Assembly (NCBI GenBank): GCA_016722565.1 | Contig: JADKIU010000007.1 | Coordinates: 496,001-560,000 of the forward strand | Length of the DNA: 64,000 bases | Direction of reading: 5' to 3' | Source of the DNA: Bacteroidota bacterium | Lineage (GTDB): Bacteria > Bacteroidota > Bacteroidia > 2-12-FULL-35-15 | Shown: in pieces, positions 8,577-17,801 of the stretch | Position numbering within the stretch: the stretch's first letter is position 1 | Layout: each line of letters opens with the position of its first letter | Notes under the pieces: model-generated | Told to the model about the DNA's origin: nothing | What the model saw: the letters and a program-made list of their open reading frames with translations, nothing else | Database searches by the model: none | Position numbers and translations under genes: made by a program

Positions 8577-9566
8577 ATGGCAGAAAAGAATTATTATATT
8601 ATTTTAGAAGTAAAGAGCACTGCTACTTTTGAAGAAATCAAAAGTGCGTATCGCTTGTTGGCGAAAAAATACCATCCGGATAAAAATATCGGCAATAAAG
8701 CTGCGGAAGAATATTTTAAAGAAATTCAACAAGCGTATGCGATTCTTTCCAATCCTGAAAAGCGAAAAAAATACGATTTAAAAGCTTCTTACACGAACCG
8801 CACACAGCCGCAACAACGACCAAGCTCGGGCGGACCGCAATACACCGGCAACGCTTATCAGTATGCCCAACAGCAAGCGCAGTATCAACAGCAACAAGCC
8901 TATGCACAAGCGCAGCGAAAAGCGGCAGCGAACAAACCGGAGAAAAAGGAAGAAAAGGAAACCTGGCAAATCTTGGTAAGTATTGGAATTGCACTCATCC
9001 TATTGTACTTTATCATTTCATATTCTACTGAAAAAACAACGGCTTCGTCCACTACTGTTCTTCAAAAAACAGAGCAACCAGCAGAGTCAGAAGCTCCTGC
9101 TGCTCCCTTTCCAATTAGTAACTATGATTCTCCGTTCACTACTTTTTTTGGTGAAGAGCGCTACGATGAAGGCAGTAAAAACAGTATCGCCTTTTTTAAT
9201 GGAAGCAAGCTTGAAGCGATTGTTTGTTTGGTAGAAAAAAATGCTCCGAATAAAACCATCCGCAACTTATACATGAACAGTGAATCGGAAATAAAAATGG
9301 GAGAAGTACCTGATGGAGAATATTTTTTAAAAATCTATTTTGGCAACGATTGGAATGCAGAGCAAACATTCAGCAATATTAACGTAAAAGGGGGATTTAA
9401 AAACAACAATACCTTCATTCAGCTGAATGACGGGAAAGATGCGCTGGTGATGAAAAAGGAAAAAAGAGGTTCACTTGATTCGTATTCAACCTATGAGATA
9501 AAAATTCGGCCAGATGAAACAGAGCAAGCGAAAAAAATTACAGCCGAAGCCTTTTTTGCGAACTAA
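8577..9566 (+). CDS. DnaJ-domain single-pass membrane protein
   Basis: A 329-residue protein. Residues 1-65 form a J domain with the HPD motif at 33-35 (KYHPDKN), which stimulates DnaK-type ATPases. A Gln/Ala/Tyr-rich linker (QQAQYQQQQAYAQAQRKAA) leads to one transmembrane helix near 129-148 (WQILVSIGIALILLYFIISY). The C-terminal ~170 residues form a predicted extracytoplasmic beta-rich domain of no recognised family. The topology puts the J domain in the cytosol with a sensor-like outer domain. It probably forms a short operon with the DUF4139 gene and converges with the thioesterase, the stop codons abutting. Confidence 0.85.
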   Translation: MAEKNYYIILEVKSTATFEEIKSAYRLLAKKYHPDKNIGNKAAEEYFKEIQQAYAILSNPEKRKKYDLKASYTNRTQPQQRPSSGGPQYTGNAYQYAQQQAQYQQQQAYAQAQRKAAANKPEKKEEKETWQILVSIGIALILLYFIISYSTEKTTASSTTVLQKTEQPAESEAPAAPFPISNYDSPFTTFFGEERYDEGSKNSIAFFNGSKLEAIVCLVEKNAPNKTIRNLYMNSESEIKMGEVPDGEYFLKIYFGNDWNAEQTFSNINVKGGFKNNNTFIQLNDGKDALVMKKEKRGSLDSYSTYEIKIRPDETEQAKKITAEAFFAN

Positions 9567-10019
9567 CTATCCTTTCCCTAATACTTTCGCTTTTGAAACA
9601 ACACTGCAGGTAAACCTACTGATACAGGTTAAGTCACCTGCATCGTTGTAAATTTTAATTTCCCAAATGTGATTCATCCCTTTGGCATGAATGGGTTTGC
9701 ATATTCCGGTTACCATTCCACCGGTTACCGCTTTGATATGATTGGCATTGATTTCGATGCCGACTCCAATAAATAAATCGGGGTTCACCATTAAAAAAGA
9801 AGCAATACTTCCCAACGTTTCTGCCAAAGCAACCGATGCACCACCGTGTAGGAGTCCGAATGGCTGTTTTGTTCGCCCATCCACTGGCATGGTTCCTTTG
9901 ATATAATCATCCCCGATTTCAGTAACCCGAATGTGCAAGGATTCAGCAACAGTATTGGCATTCATCCATTCGATGCTTTCCACTGTAGGGTTGGCATACC
10001 AAATTTTAGTGTTTTTCAT
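9567..10019 (-). CDS. Hotdog-fold thioesterase (PaaI/MenI-like)
   Basis: A 150-residue acyl-CoA thioesterase. The signature is PFGLLHGGASVALAETLGS, where the Gly-Gly and catalytic Glu sit on the central helix, preceded by VTEIGDDYIKGTMPVD. Related proteins hydrolyse 1,4-dihydroxy-2-naphthoyl-CoA in menaquinone synthesis or phenylacetyl-CoA derivatives. No men or paa genes are adjacent, so the substrate is open. The ATG at 10019 gives MKNTKIWYANP, a reasonable start. Confidence 0.87.
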   Translation of the reverse strand: MKNTKIWYANPTVESIEWMNANTVAESLHIRVTEIGDDYIKGTMPVDGRTKQPFGLLHGGASVALAETLGSIASFLMVNPDLFIGVGIEINANHIKAVTGGMVTGICKPIHAKGMNHIWEIKIYNDAGDLTCISRFTCSVVSKAKVLGKG

Positions 10020-10050
10020 TGTTTTATAGAACTAGATTTTCCCGAATTTC

Positions 10051-10176
10051 GCCACAGATTCACAAATTTTTTTGTGTAAAATTAGGTAAAAGGATTTATA
10101 AATAGTCGTTAATTTCTGTCCTCTGTTAACCTATTTGAAAGATAAGAAATCCCCTATAAATCAGTGAATCTGTGGC
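10051..10176. repeat. Inverted repeat in the typA upstream region
   Basis: GCCACAGATTCAC (10051-10063) is exactly complementary to GTGAATCTGTGGC (10164-10176), 100 nt apart, in a 313-nt gene-free stretch. It resembles the 'cacagattcac' intergenic repeats common in Bacteroidota. Confidence 0.6.
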
Positions 10177-10248
10177 TATTTAGTACATATTTTCGACAAA
10201 CATCAATTATATACGGTCGGCTTATGCTCAAATACGAATAAAATTGAC

Positions 10249-10257
10249 TACTTTTGC
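10249..10257 (+). promoter_or_regulatory. typA promoter -7 box
   Basis: TACTTTTGC matches TAnnTTTGC exactly. Transcription would start near 10263, leaving a leader of about 70 nt before the ATG at 10333. Confidence 0.65.
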
Positions 10258-10332
10258 ACCCTTAAAATGAACTATTTACGAATAGTGAGAATCTGATTTG
10301 ATTTGAAACATTCGTGCTTTAACACAAACAAA

Positions 10333-12147
10333 ATGAAAAACATTAGAAACATTGCCATCATTGCCCATGTCGATCACGGAAAAACAACCCTGGTAGATAA
10401 AATTTTACACACAGGAAAATTGTTCCGCGAAAATCAGGAATCAGGAGAACTAATTCTTGATAACAACGATTTGGAACGCGAACGTGGTATTACCATTTTG
10501 GCAAAAAACGTTTCAGTACGATATAAAGGAACAAAAATCAACATCATTGATACTCCGGGCCATGCTGACTTTGGAGGAGAAGTAGAACGTGTATTGAACA
10601 TGGCGGATGGTGTTGTTTTGTTAGTGGATGCATTTGAAGGTGCAATGCCTCAAACACGTTTCGTAACACAAAAAGCATTAGCACAAGGCAAGCGCGTAGT
10701 ATTGGTAATCAACAAAGTGGATAAACCAAACTGTCGCCCAGACGAAGTACATGATCAAGTTTTTGATTTGTTCTTCAACTTAGATGCTACCGAAGAACAA
10801 TTGGATTTCAAAACCGTTTACGGTTCGTCCAAACAAGGTTGGATGGGTCCGGATTGGAAAAATCCAACTTCCGACATTACTTATTTATTGGATACCATCA
10901 TTGATTTCTTCCCGGAAGCTCCTCGTCAAGAAGGAACCTTGCAAATGCAAATCACTTCCTTGGATTATTCTTCTTTTGTTGGACGTATTGCAGTTGGAAG
11001 AGTATATTGTGGTTCAGTAAAAGAAAACATGCCAGTATCGTTAGTGAAAAGAGATGGCTCTATCATTAAATCTCGTATAAAAGAATTATTCATTTTCGAA
11101 GGTTTAGGAAAAGCAAAAACAACGGAATCAATTGAATCTGGAGAAATTGTTGCGATAACCGGAATTGATGGATTTGAAATTGGTGATACGATTGCTGATT
11201 TTGAAAATCCGGAAGGATTAACACCTATCGCGATTGATGAACCAACCATGAACATGTTGTTTTGTATTAACAACTCACCATTCTTTGGTAAGGAAGGAAA
11301 ATTTGTAACATCACGTCACTTACGTGATCGTTTATTTAAAGAATTAGAAAAAAATCTTGCTTTACGTGTAGAAGAAACAAACTCTGCTGACTCTTATTTA
11401 GTATTTGGTCGTGGTATTCTTCACTTATCTGTTTTAATTGAAACAATGAGACGTGAAGGATATGAATTACAAGTTGGACAGCCACAGGTAATCATCAAAG
11501 AAATTGATGGTGTGAAATGTGAACCAATTGAATATTTAACGGTTGACGTTCCTGAAGAATCTGCAGGAAAAGTAATCGAGTATGTAAGTCAACGTAAAGG
11601 CGACATGTTATTAATGGAACCAAAAGGTGATTTACAACATTTGGAATTTGAAATTCCTTCACGTGGTATCATCGGATTGCGTAACAACATCTTAACTGCA
11701 ACAGCAGGTGAGGCAATCATGGCACATCGTTTTAAAGCATTTGAACCATGGAAAGGTCCAATCCCTAGCCGTAACAACGGTGTTTTAATTTCAGGTGAAT
11801 TGGGGACTGCAATTCCTTATTCTATCGATAAATTACAAGACAGAGGTAAATTCTTTGTTGATCCAGGTGAACCAATTTACACCGGACAAGTAATCGGAGA
11901 AAACAACCGTCAGGATGATATCGTTGTAAATATCACGAAGGAGAAAAAATTAAGTAATATGCGTGCATCTGGTACAGATGATAAAATGCGCATTGCTCCA
12001 AAAATTAATTTCTCTTTAGAGGAAGCAATGGAATACATTCAAATGGATGAGTATGTGGAAGTAACTCCGGGTTCTATCCGTATGCGTAAAGTTATTTTGG
12101 ATGAAACCGAACGAAAGAGTCAAGAGAAAAAAATGGTTTCTCAATAA
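10333..12147 (+). CDS. typA: Ribosome-associated translational GTPase TypA/BipA
   Basis: A 604-residue translational GTPase that binds 70S ribosomes and supports assembly and stress adaptation. G1 is AHVDHGKTTL (residues 11-20), switch region RERGITILAKN, G3 DTPGHADFGGEV, and G4 NKVDKPN. Domains II-III and the BipA-specific C-terminus follow (RGIIGLRNNILTATAGEAIM, NMRASGTDDK). Length is normal for the family. The ATG at 10333 is chosen over an upstream in-frame codon at 10303 because homologues begin a few residues before the NIAIIAHVDHGK segment. A consensus promoter lies upstream and a hairpin terminator follows. Confidence 0.97.
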   Translation: MKNIRNIAIIAHVDHGKTTLVDKILHTGKLFRENQESGELILDNNDLERERGITILAKNVSVRYKGTKINIIDTPGHADFGGEVERVLNMADGVVLLVDAFEGAMPQTRFVTQKALAQGKRVVLVINKVDKPNCRPDEVHDQVFDLFFNLDATEEQLDFKTVYGSSKQGWMGPDWKNPTSDITYLLDTIIDFFPEAPRQEGTLQMQITSLDYSSFVGRIAVGRVYCGSVKENMPVSLVKRDGSIIKSRIKELFIFEGLGKAKTTESIESGEIVAITGIDGFEIGDTIADFENPEGLTPIAIDEPTMNMLFCINNSPFFGKEGKFVTSRHLRDRLFKELEKNLALRVEETNSADSYLVFGRGILHLSVLIETMRREGYELQVGQPQVIIKEIDGVKCEPIEYLTVDVPEESAGKVIEYVSQRKGDMLLMEPKGDLQHLEFEIPSRGIIGLRNNILTATAGEAIMAHRFKAFEPWKGPIPSRNNGVLISGELGTAIPYSIDKLQDRGKFFVDPGEPIYTGQVIGENNRQDDIVVNITKEKKLSNMRASGTDDKMRIAPKINFSLEEAMEYIQMDEYVEVTPGSIRMRKVILDETERKSQEKKMVSQ

Positions 12148-12164
12148 GCTCAACTAATTTAGAG

Positions 12165-12200
12165 AACGCCCTTACAGAAATGTTGGGGCGTTTTTGTTTT
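12165..12200 (+). terminator. typA terminator
   Basis: The stem AACGCCC/GGGCGTT has a 14-base loop and is followed by TTTTGTTTT. Confidence 0.82.
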
Positions 12201-12213
12201 AAATGGTTTTGAG

Positions 12214-12221
12214 TATATTTG
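12214..12221 (+). promoter_or_regulatory. -7 box directly before a small secreted-protein gene
   Basis: TATATTTG matches TAnnTTTG and lies only 4 nt before the ATG at 12226, which would make the transcript nearly leaderless. A TTTG-type -33 element overlaps the T-run of the typA terminator. Confidence 0.45.
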
Positions 12222-12225
12222 GTAA

Positions 12226-12729
12226 ATGAGATTACTATTTTTACTGCCTCTGTTATTTATCTTTTCTAACTTGTCTTCACAGTCTCTGACGCAAACAGAT
12301 CTGATGGATACGACAATCATCCAAGCACACAGTAATTCACAATCCATCCTGGTAATTCGAACCTCTGATTTTACACTTTACCTCAATAAAAAATATCTCA
12401 TCCGATTAGTCAAACGCTCAAATGAAGCAGAAAAAAGAATTTTGATACGCACTTTGAGATCTTCTGATACTGTCACATTTGATTGCTTTGGCAGCTTTTC
12501 AGAAGATGTAATTTTCAAATGCTTAAACAAAGGGAAGTTCACCTGCGTTAGTAATAAGTCGGATATAGTATACAAGACAATTTTGAAAGTTGATAATTTC
12601 AGCTTAGTAAGCAAAGAGCTGAAAGCAAAAGACGGCAGTTGCAAGCGTCAATATCTTGAATATCTTCTTCCTGATAAAAAAACACATATTATCGGAAGAA
12701 CTGCACATATCACTCCAAGGATATTATAA
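12226..12729 (+). CDS. Hypothetical secreted protein
   Basis: A 167-residue protein not assigned to a family. It has an N-terminal signal peptide (MRLLFLLPLLFIFSNLSSQS) and then a mixed alpha/beta body with three Cys (at DCFGSF, FKCLNK, FTCVSN) plus one more near the end (GSCKRQY). These could form disulfides in the periplasm. It starts 79 nt after the typA stop but is separated by a terminator, and has its own -7 box. A permease gene follows after 21 nt. Confidence 0.6.
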   Translation: MRLLFLLPLLFIFSNLSSQSLTQTDLMDTTIIQAHSNSQSILVIRTSDFTLYLNKKYLIRLVKRSNEAEKRILIRTLRSSDTVTFDCFGSFSEDVIFKCLNKGKFTCVSNKSDIVYKTILKVDNFSLVSKELKAKDGSCKRQYLEYLLPDKKTHIIGRTAHITPRIL

Positions 12730-12750
12730 AGAAAAAGCAAAGTCTACTAA

Positions 12751-13548
12751 ATGCATCTCTCCAACATCTTTCTCGACCACACTTCCATTGTAATTCTTTC
12801 GTTGATTGCACTCGCATTCATTGCAGGGTTTATCGATGCCATTGTAGGAGGTGGTGGATTGATTCAATTACCGGGTTTACTCATCAACATGCCCAACCAA
12901 CCTTTGCTGACACTTTTCGGAACCAATAAAATTGCAGCACTTGCCGGGACATCCGTTGCAGCATATCAATATTCCAAACGAATCAAATTTGATTATAAAC
13001 TGCTACTCATCATCTCCTTCTTTTCTTTCGTTGCTTCTTTCCTGGGAGCAAAAGCAGTTAGCTTCATAAAAGTAGAAACATTAAAACCCATCATTTTAGT
13101 CATTCTCATTTTAATTGCCATTTACACCTTCATTAAAAAAGATTTAGGATCGATTCAAACCAAACAGCTGACAAGAAACAAACAAATCATATTTGGCTCA
13201 TTGATTGGAATAGTAGTAGGATTCTATGATGGTTTTTTCGGTCCGGGTACCGGAAGCTTTTTCGTTTTAGGATTTGTGGTGATTCTGGGATTTGAGTTTG
13301 TGAATGCATCTGCTTATTCTAAAATCATTAATTGCATCACTAATATTTCCGCGTTGATCGTATTTATTAAAAATGGAGACTATATTTTAGAGTTGGCGAT
13401 TTTAATGTCGGCATTCAACATTATCGGGAGTGTGATTGGAAGTAAGATTGCACTCAAAAAAGGAAATGGGTTTGTGCGGATTGTCTTTCTGGTGATTGTA
13501 TCCATTATGATTTTGAGATACGGGTATGATGTTTTTTTGAAAGAATAA
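12751..13548 (+). CDS. TSUP-family permease (TauE/SafE)
   Basis: A 265-residue inner-membrane protein with about eight hydrophobic helices. The first family repeat carries AFIAGFIDAIVGGGGLIQLPGLL and the second the corresponding GFYDGFFGPGTGSFFVLGFV. These two inverted-topology Gly-rich motifs define the sulfite exporter TauE/SafE family, which moves organosulfur or small organic anions. The substrate cannot be inferred because no sulfur genes are nearby. It probably shares a transcript with the preceding hypothetical gene. Confidence 0.9.
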   Translation: MHLSNIFLDHTSIVILSLIALAFIAGFIDAIVGGGGLIQLPGLLINMPNQPLLTLFGTNKIAALAGTSVAAYQYSKRIKFDYKLLLIISFFSFVASFLGAKAVSFIKVETLKPIILVILILIAIYTFIKKDLGSIQTKQLTRNKQIIFGSLIGIVVGFYDGFFGPGTGSFFVLGFVVILGFEFVNASAYSKIINCITNISALIVFIKNGDYILELAILMSAFNIIGSVIGSKIALKKGNGFVRIVFLVIVSIMILRYGYDVFLKE

Positions 13549-13573
13549 AAGGCCGCATAGTACCGACATATCT

Positions 13574-13808
13574 TCCCTACGGGACTCAAAAAACACTTAC
13601 TCCTTTCTTCTGCCGATAGGATGTCCCTACGGGACAATAATTACAATTGAAAATCTCTTTTCTGTCTGAATATTAAAGTCCATTTATCATATTGCTACAA
13701 ATCATAGCAGTTCTTTTTAGTTTTATAAATTACTTTTGAAAAATCCCGTTAGGGATTAAATGTCGATAATAAGAATAAAATATAAACAAAATAAAGTCCC
13801 GTAGGGAC
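13574..13808. repeat. Four REP-like palindromes upstream of the IS200-like transposase
   Basis: TCCCTACGGGAC at 13574-13585, GTCCCTACGGGAC at 13623-13635, ATCCCGTTAGGGAT at 13743-13756 and GTCCCGTAGGGAC at 13796-13808. The first two and the last two are in opposite orientations. Each has a GACAT/ATGTC-like sequence close by. The last ends 8 nt before the transposase ATG, a typical REP/RAYT arrangement. Confidence 0.75.
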
Positions 13809-13816
13809 GACATCGT

Positions 13817-14278
13817 ATGCCAAACACCTATACCCAGATACACATTCAAGTTGTTTTCGCAGTTAAACACAGAGACTCTTGCATTAAAGATTCTTGGAAA
13901 AACGAATTATATAAATACATTACGGGTATTGTTCAAGGAAACAACCATAAAATGATTGCTATAAATGGTGTATCTGACCACATTCATGTTTTTATTGGCT
14001 TACGTCCAACGCAATCTATTTCAGAATTGATGCAAGACATAAAAGGAAGTTCTTCAAAGTGGATTAATGAAAAGAGGTTTGTTCATGGAAGATTTGAATG
14101 GCAGGAAGGTTATGGTGCCTTTTCTTATGGGAAATCACAAATTAAGGATGTTATTAAATACATAGAAAATCAGGAGCTACATCACCGCAAGAATACCTTT
14201 AGAGAAGAGTATCTTGATTTTCTTAAAAAATTCGAAGTAGACTATGATGAAAAATATATTTTCAGAGAATTGGTCTGA
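13817..14278 (+). CDS. REP-associated IS200/IS605-type Y1 transposase (RAYT-like)
   Basis: A 153-residue Y1 HUH endonuclease. It starts PNTYTQIHIQVVFAVKHR, carries the HUH motif in SDHIHVFIGL, and then WQEGYGAFSYGKSQ. The candidate catalytic Tyr lies in DVIKYIENQELHH. These features define the TnpA/REP-associated tyrosine transposase family, which nicks single-stranded hairpins. No accessory TnpB is present. The flanking upstream palindromes are the likely substrates, so this is probably a domesticated or REP-mobilising enzyme. It looks intact. Confidence 0.88.
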   Translation: MPNTYTQIHIQVVFAVKHRDSCIKDSWKNELYKYITGIVQGNNHKMIAINGVSDHIHVFIGLRPTQSISELMQDIKGSSSKWINEKRFVHGRFEWQEGYGAFSYGKSQIKDVIKYIENQELHHRKNTFREEYLDFLKKFEVDYDEKYIFRELV

Positions 14279-14309
14279 TGTTTTTTCCCATAAGCAAACA
14301 AATAAACAA

Positions 14310-15518
14310 TCACCTTCTCCCATCTCTTCGCTTCAACAACCAAAACCCAAAGGCGGTTAACAAACTCAATCCGATAAAAAAGTAGAACATTTTATCAAAA
14401 CCGTATTTATCAGCAATGCCCAAACCTAATAGCGGGGCAAAGATATTTGCGAGTCCGTATGAAATGGAATACAAAGCAGAATATTGCCCTTGTCGTTCTT
14501 TTGCCGGTCGGGATAAAGAATAGTTCATCATAAATGGCATGGCCAGAATTTCGGACATGGTGATGAATAAGGTATAGATGACTGCCCAAATCAATATTCC
14601 ATTTCCAAAATGTAAAATGGCAAATGAAACCGGCAAACACAATACTCCGGCAATGATAAATGCAAATATGTTTTTATTTTTTTCCAATGCGGCTACCAAG
14701 GGCATTTCAATCACCACCACCAGAAAACCATTTAATGCCATGAGCAGTCCGATTGTATCTTCATTGTATTTGCATACCTCAGCAAAATATTGTGGCATGC
14801 TGGCAAAGAGTTGAAAAAACAGATCCCAAAAAAAGCAACGAGCACAATAAAAATCAAATACTGCCAATCGCGGTAGGCAGATGTGGAGCGATCGTCTAAC
14901 ACCGCTGATTCACTTTTTTTACTTTCATCGGTGACTCTCGGGAGATAAATCCACAACATTGCTGCTGCTAAAAATCCGGAGCAGGCATCAATTACAAACA
15001 ACCATTTGTATCCAAGATACAAGGCAACAAATCCTCCTGCAGCCGGTCCGATTGAAAATCCTAAGTTGATGGCCAAACGTACCAATGAAACGGAGCGGGT
15101 TCTGTTTTCGGGAGTACTATAGGCTGCAATTGCTTTTGAATTAGCCGGGCGAAAAATATCAGCAGCAAAAGCATAACAAAAAATAATCAACGAAATAGTA
15201 AAAGGTGTTGTAGCGACCAACAGCAATAAAAGGATCAATCCACTGATGATGAGTGAAAAAAACATGATGTCGAAAAAATTCTTTCGATCGGTTAACCATC
15301 CACCGGCATACGAAGCCCAACACACTTCCTATTCCATAAAAGCTCAACGCAATTCCAGCTTCAGAAATAGTAAAGTGTAAATCTTTGGTAAGGTATAGTG
15401 AGGTAAACAGCAAGACCATCGAACCACTTCTATTGACAAACATGGCAAGAGATAGAATCCAAATATTGCGCTGAATGTTAGCAAAAGAGCCAAGATATAA
15501 AGAGAGTAAACGGTTCAT
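14310..15518 (-). pseudogene. MFS transporter interrupted by two frameshifts
   Basis: Three overlapping minus-strand frames together encode one ~402-residue major facilitator. The N-terminal part begins MNRLLSLYLGSFANIQRN. The frame breaks at 15308-15318, where removing one base joins YGIGSVLG to SYAGGWLTDR, the MFS loop 2-3 motif. It breaks again at the A7 run 14828-14834, where one more base joins VAFF to WDLFFQLFASMPQYF. The composite has about 12 hydrophobic segments and ends in GFWLLKRRDGRR. Compensating single-base errors are more consistent with sequencing indels than with decay, but this cannot be decided here. Confidence 0.8.
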
Positions 15519-15552
15519 TTCGGGAGTAAAGGTATTTATTTTATTTCATTTT

Positions 15553-15628
15553 CGGAGTGTCATTGCGAGTGAAGTAATCAATCTACGAGCAAATGAAAGA
15601 TTGTTTCGTGCCTTGCAATGACGCTCCG
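15553..15628. repeat. Imperfect inverted repeat with GTCATTGC arms
   Basis: CGGAGTGTCATTGC (15553-15566) pairs with GCAATGACGCTCCG (15615-15628), with one non-Watson-Crick position. It resembles intergenic 'GTCATTGCGAG' elements. It lies between the divergent MFS and type B protein genes. Confidence 0.6.
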
Positions 15629-15714
15629 TAATTTGCATTTCATTCCTGTGCATGCAACCTTTTCAATCCTTTTTCAATCTATTAAGAGCATCGCTCTTAA
15701 AAACACAACGCTAC

Positions 15715-17670
15715 ATGAAAAAACTACTACTACTCTTTTCTTTTTCCTTGTTCATGACATCCACCTTTGCACAAGAAGATTGTGGAAATGGTGTTGACGA
15801 TGATGGAGATGGATTAATTGACTGTGCGGATACCGTTACATGTTCCAGCAGCACCGTTCCAACAGGAACACTTTTTAATACAGCAACCAATGGTGTGGGT
15901 GGAACACTTCCGGGAGGAAGTAATGATGCGAATTGGCAAATTGCAACCGGCTCTATTGCCGGCCCCTATTTTCCTGCAATTGTGATGAGCAGTGTTCCCG
16001 GTAGTTATTATACAAGTCCGTGGCCGGATTGTGATTGGATTTCACATTCAGCAACAGGTACCCATTCGGTGAATACCGATTACTATTATAAAATTGAATT
16101 TTATCTTCCTTGTGTGAATGCATGTGGAAGTTCATTTTCAGATTCAGCAACCTTTTGTTTGAATATGGATTTTTTCACCGACAATTCGGTGGATGAAGTA
16201 TACATTAATGGCGTTCCACAAACAGGATTACTTGCAGGTGTGCCTGCTGCTTCTCCTTATTTTAATGTTGGCTTCAGTGCTGCAGGAGGATTATCTTTTT
16301 CGTTGTGCAGTGGATGGCAACCGGGATTAAATATTTTGATTTTAAAAGTAAGTTCCGGTCCGGGCTTCGCAGGATTTCTTGCACAAAATAGCACCACTGC
16401 TCCACCAGTTGCGAACGATCCAACCATTCTTTCACCGTTTTCAAGTTTTACGGTTTGCGATTCAAGTGCATTAGTAAATTTTAATGCAGCATCCTCCGGA
16501 GGCGTTTGGAGTGCATCGTGCGGAACGTGTATCAATGCAACTACCGGAGTATTTAATCCTTCACTTGCCGGTCCGGGGACCTATACTATATTTTATAATC
16601 TAACTGTTCCTTGTCCGGCTATGGACACCTCCATCATACAAGTTTTAAGTTTGCCACCCGATGCAACCATCAATGCTGAGCCAGCACATTGTATCGATGA
16701 TGCCGCCTTTAATTTAACTCCGGTAACCGCAGGAGGAGTTTGGAGTGGAACAGGAATTACGAATACAAGTGTGGGAACATTTGATCCGGCCGTTTCCGGA
16801 GCAGGAACATTTACAGTGACCCATATTTTTTCAGGAACCTGTGGTGATACGGCAGCACAAACGGTAACGATTAATGCATTACCGACACCCAACTTCACTG
16901 CCGATCAATTTACAGATTGCAAACCATTGTGTGTTCAGTTTAACGAATTAGCCGGAACAAGTTGTGCAAGTGTGATGTATGATTTCGGAGACGGGGATTC
17001 AGCGACTACGGCATCACCTAATCATTGTTTTTTAAACGCGGGTGTTTATTCAGTGAGTATTGAATGTACCGATGCAAATGGATGTGTAGGAACAACAACA
17101 GTTCCGAATATGATCACTGTTTTTGATTATCCGGTAGCCAATTTTACAATTGCGCCATCCAATGTTGTAGATCCAAACACAACGGTTGATTTTATAAATA
17201 CCTCAACAGGAGGTACAAGTTATATTTGGGCGTTTGGAGATCCGGGGTCAGGAACAGCGAATGGATCTATTTTATTTTCTCCGAACCATTTGTATGAAAA
17301 TGAGGGCAACTATTGTGTGGATTTGATTGTTCAAAATACAGGAGGCTGCAGCGACACGGCCAGATATTGTATCATTGTGGAAGGCGAAGGAACGATTTTT
17401 ATACCGAATGTATTTACACCCAATGGCGATCTAACCAACGATTTATTTTTGGTGACCAGCTCACACATGAAAGAGATTGAGTACAGCATATATGATCGTT
17501 GGGGATTAAAAATGGCCGATTACAATGGATTAACTGGTGGCTGGAATGGAAAAGCAAAAAATGGAAAACCAGCACCCGATGGAACCTATTTTTATATTTT
17601 AAAAGCCACAACGAACAGAGGAAAAGAGATCAATGCAAAAGGATATTTGCAATTGTTATCAGAGAGATAA
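15715..17670 (+). CDS. Large secreted protein with PKD domains and T9SS type B sorting domain
   Basis: A 651-residue protein. The ATG at 15715 gives a proper signal peptide (MKKLLLLFSFSLFMTSTFAQ). After it comes an Asp-rich, calcium-binding-like segment (CGNGVDDDGDGLIDCADTV). The body has Ig/CHU-type segments with GGVWSGTG and GGVWSAS and two PKD-like modules (YDFGDGDSATTASPNHCF and IWAFGDPGSG). The C-terminus is the gliding-motility type B signal: FIPNVFTPNGDLTNDLF, YDRWGLKM, GGWNGKAKNGKPAPDGTYFY. Type B cargo is exported by T9SS and typically depends on a PorP/SprF partner, one of which is encoded at 23.6 kb. Likely a surface adhesin or matrix component. Confidence 0.88.
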   Translation: MKKLLLLFSFSLFMTSTFAQEDCGNGVDDDGDGLIDCADTVTCSSSTVPTGTLFNTATNGVGGTLPGGSNDANWQIATGSIAGPYFPAIVMSSVPGSYYTSPWPDCDWISHSATGTHSVNTDYYYKIEFYLPCVNACGSSFSDSATFCLNMDFFTDNSVDEVYINGVPQTGLLAGVPAASPYFNVGFSAAGGLSFSLCSGWQPGLNILILKVSSGPGFAGFLAQNSTTAPPVANDPTILSPFSSFTVCDSSALVNFNAASSGGVWSASCGTCINATTGVFNPSLAGPGTYTIFYNLTVPCPAMDTSIIQVLSLPPDATINAEPAHCIDDAAFNLTPVTAGGVWSGTGITNTSVGTFDPAVSGAGTFTVTHIFSGTCGDTAAQTVTINALPTPNFTADQFTDCKPLCVQFNELAGTSCASVMYDFGDGDSATTASPNHCFLNAGVYSVSIECTDANGCVGTTTVPNMITVFDYPVANFTIAPSNVVDPNTTVDFINTSTGGTSYIWAFGDPGSGTANGSILFSPNHLYENEGNYCVDLIVQNTGGCSDTARYCIIVEGEGTIFIPNVFTPNGDLTNDLFLVTSSHMKEIEYSIYDRWGLKMADYNGLTGGWNGKAKNGKPAPDGTYFYILKATTNRGKEINAKGYLQLLSER

Positions 17671-17674
17671 CACT

Positions 17675-17741
17675 TGTCATCCCGACCAATCCCGATCCCG
17701 ATAGCTATCGGGACTATCGGGACTATCGGGAGGAGGAATCT
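17675..17741. repeat. Palindromic intergenic repeat (GTCATCCCGACC...GGAGGAATCT)
   Basis: Contains the perfect 16-bp palindrome CCCGATAGCTATCGGG (17697-17712) followed by two further short copies of ACTATCGGG. Related elements occur at 31.6 and 34.9 kb. Confidence 0.65.
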
Positions 17742-17746
17742 AAAAC

Positions 17747-17783
17747 AAAAAAGCCTTACTTGAAATGCAAGTAAGGCTTTTTT
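17747..17783. terminator. Bidirectional terminator between convergent genes
   Basis: The 16-bp stem AAAAAAGCCTTACTTG/CAAGTAAGGCTTTTTT has a 5-base loop. It serves the type B protein (plus) and the lipoprotein (minus). Confidence 0.9.
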
Positions 17784-17801
17784 AATAAGGTAATGTATAA
17801 A

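Noticed and set aside
13380..13637. Minus-strand ORFs across the permease end and the palindromes
   Set aside because: Overlap the TSUP permease on the opposite strand and extend into the REP palindromes; no family likeness.
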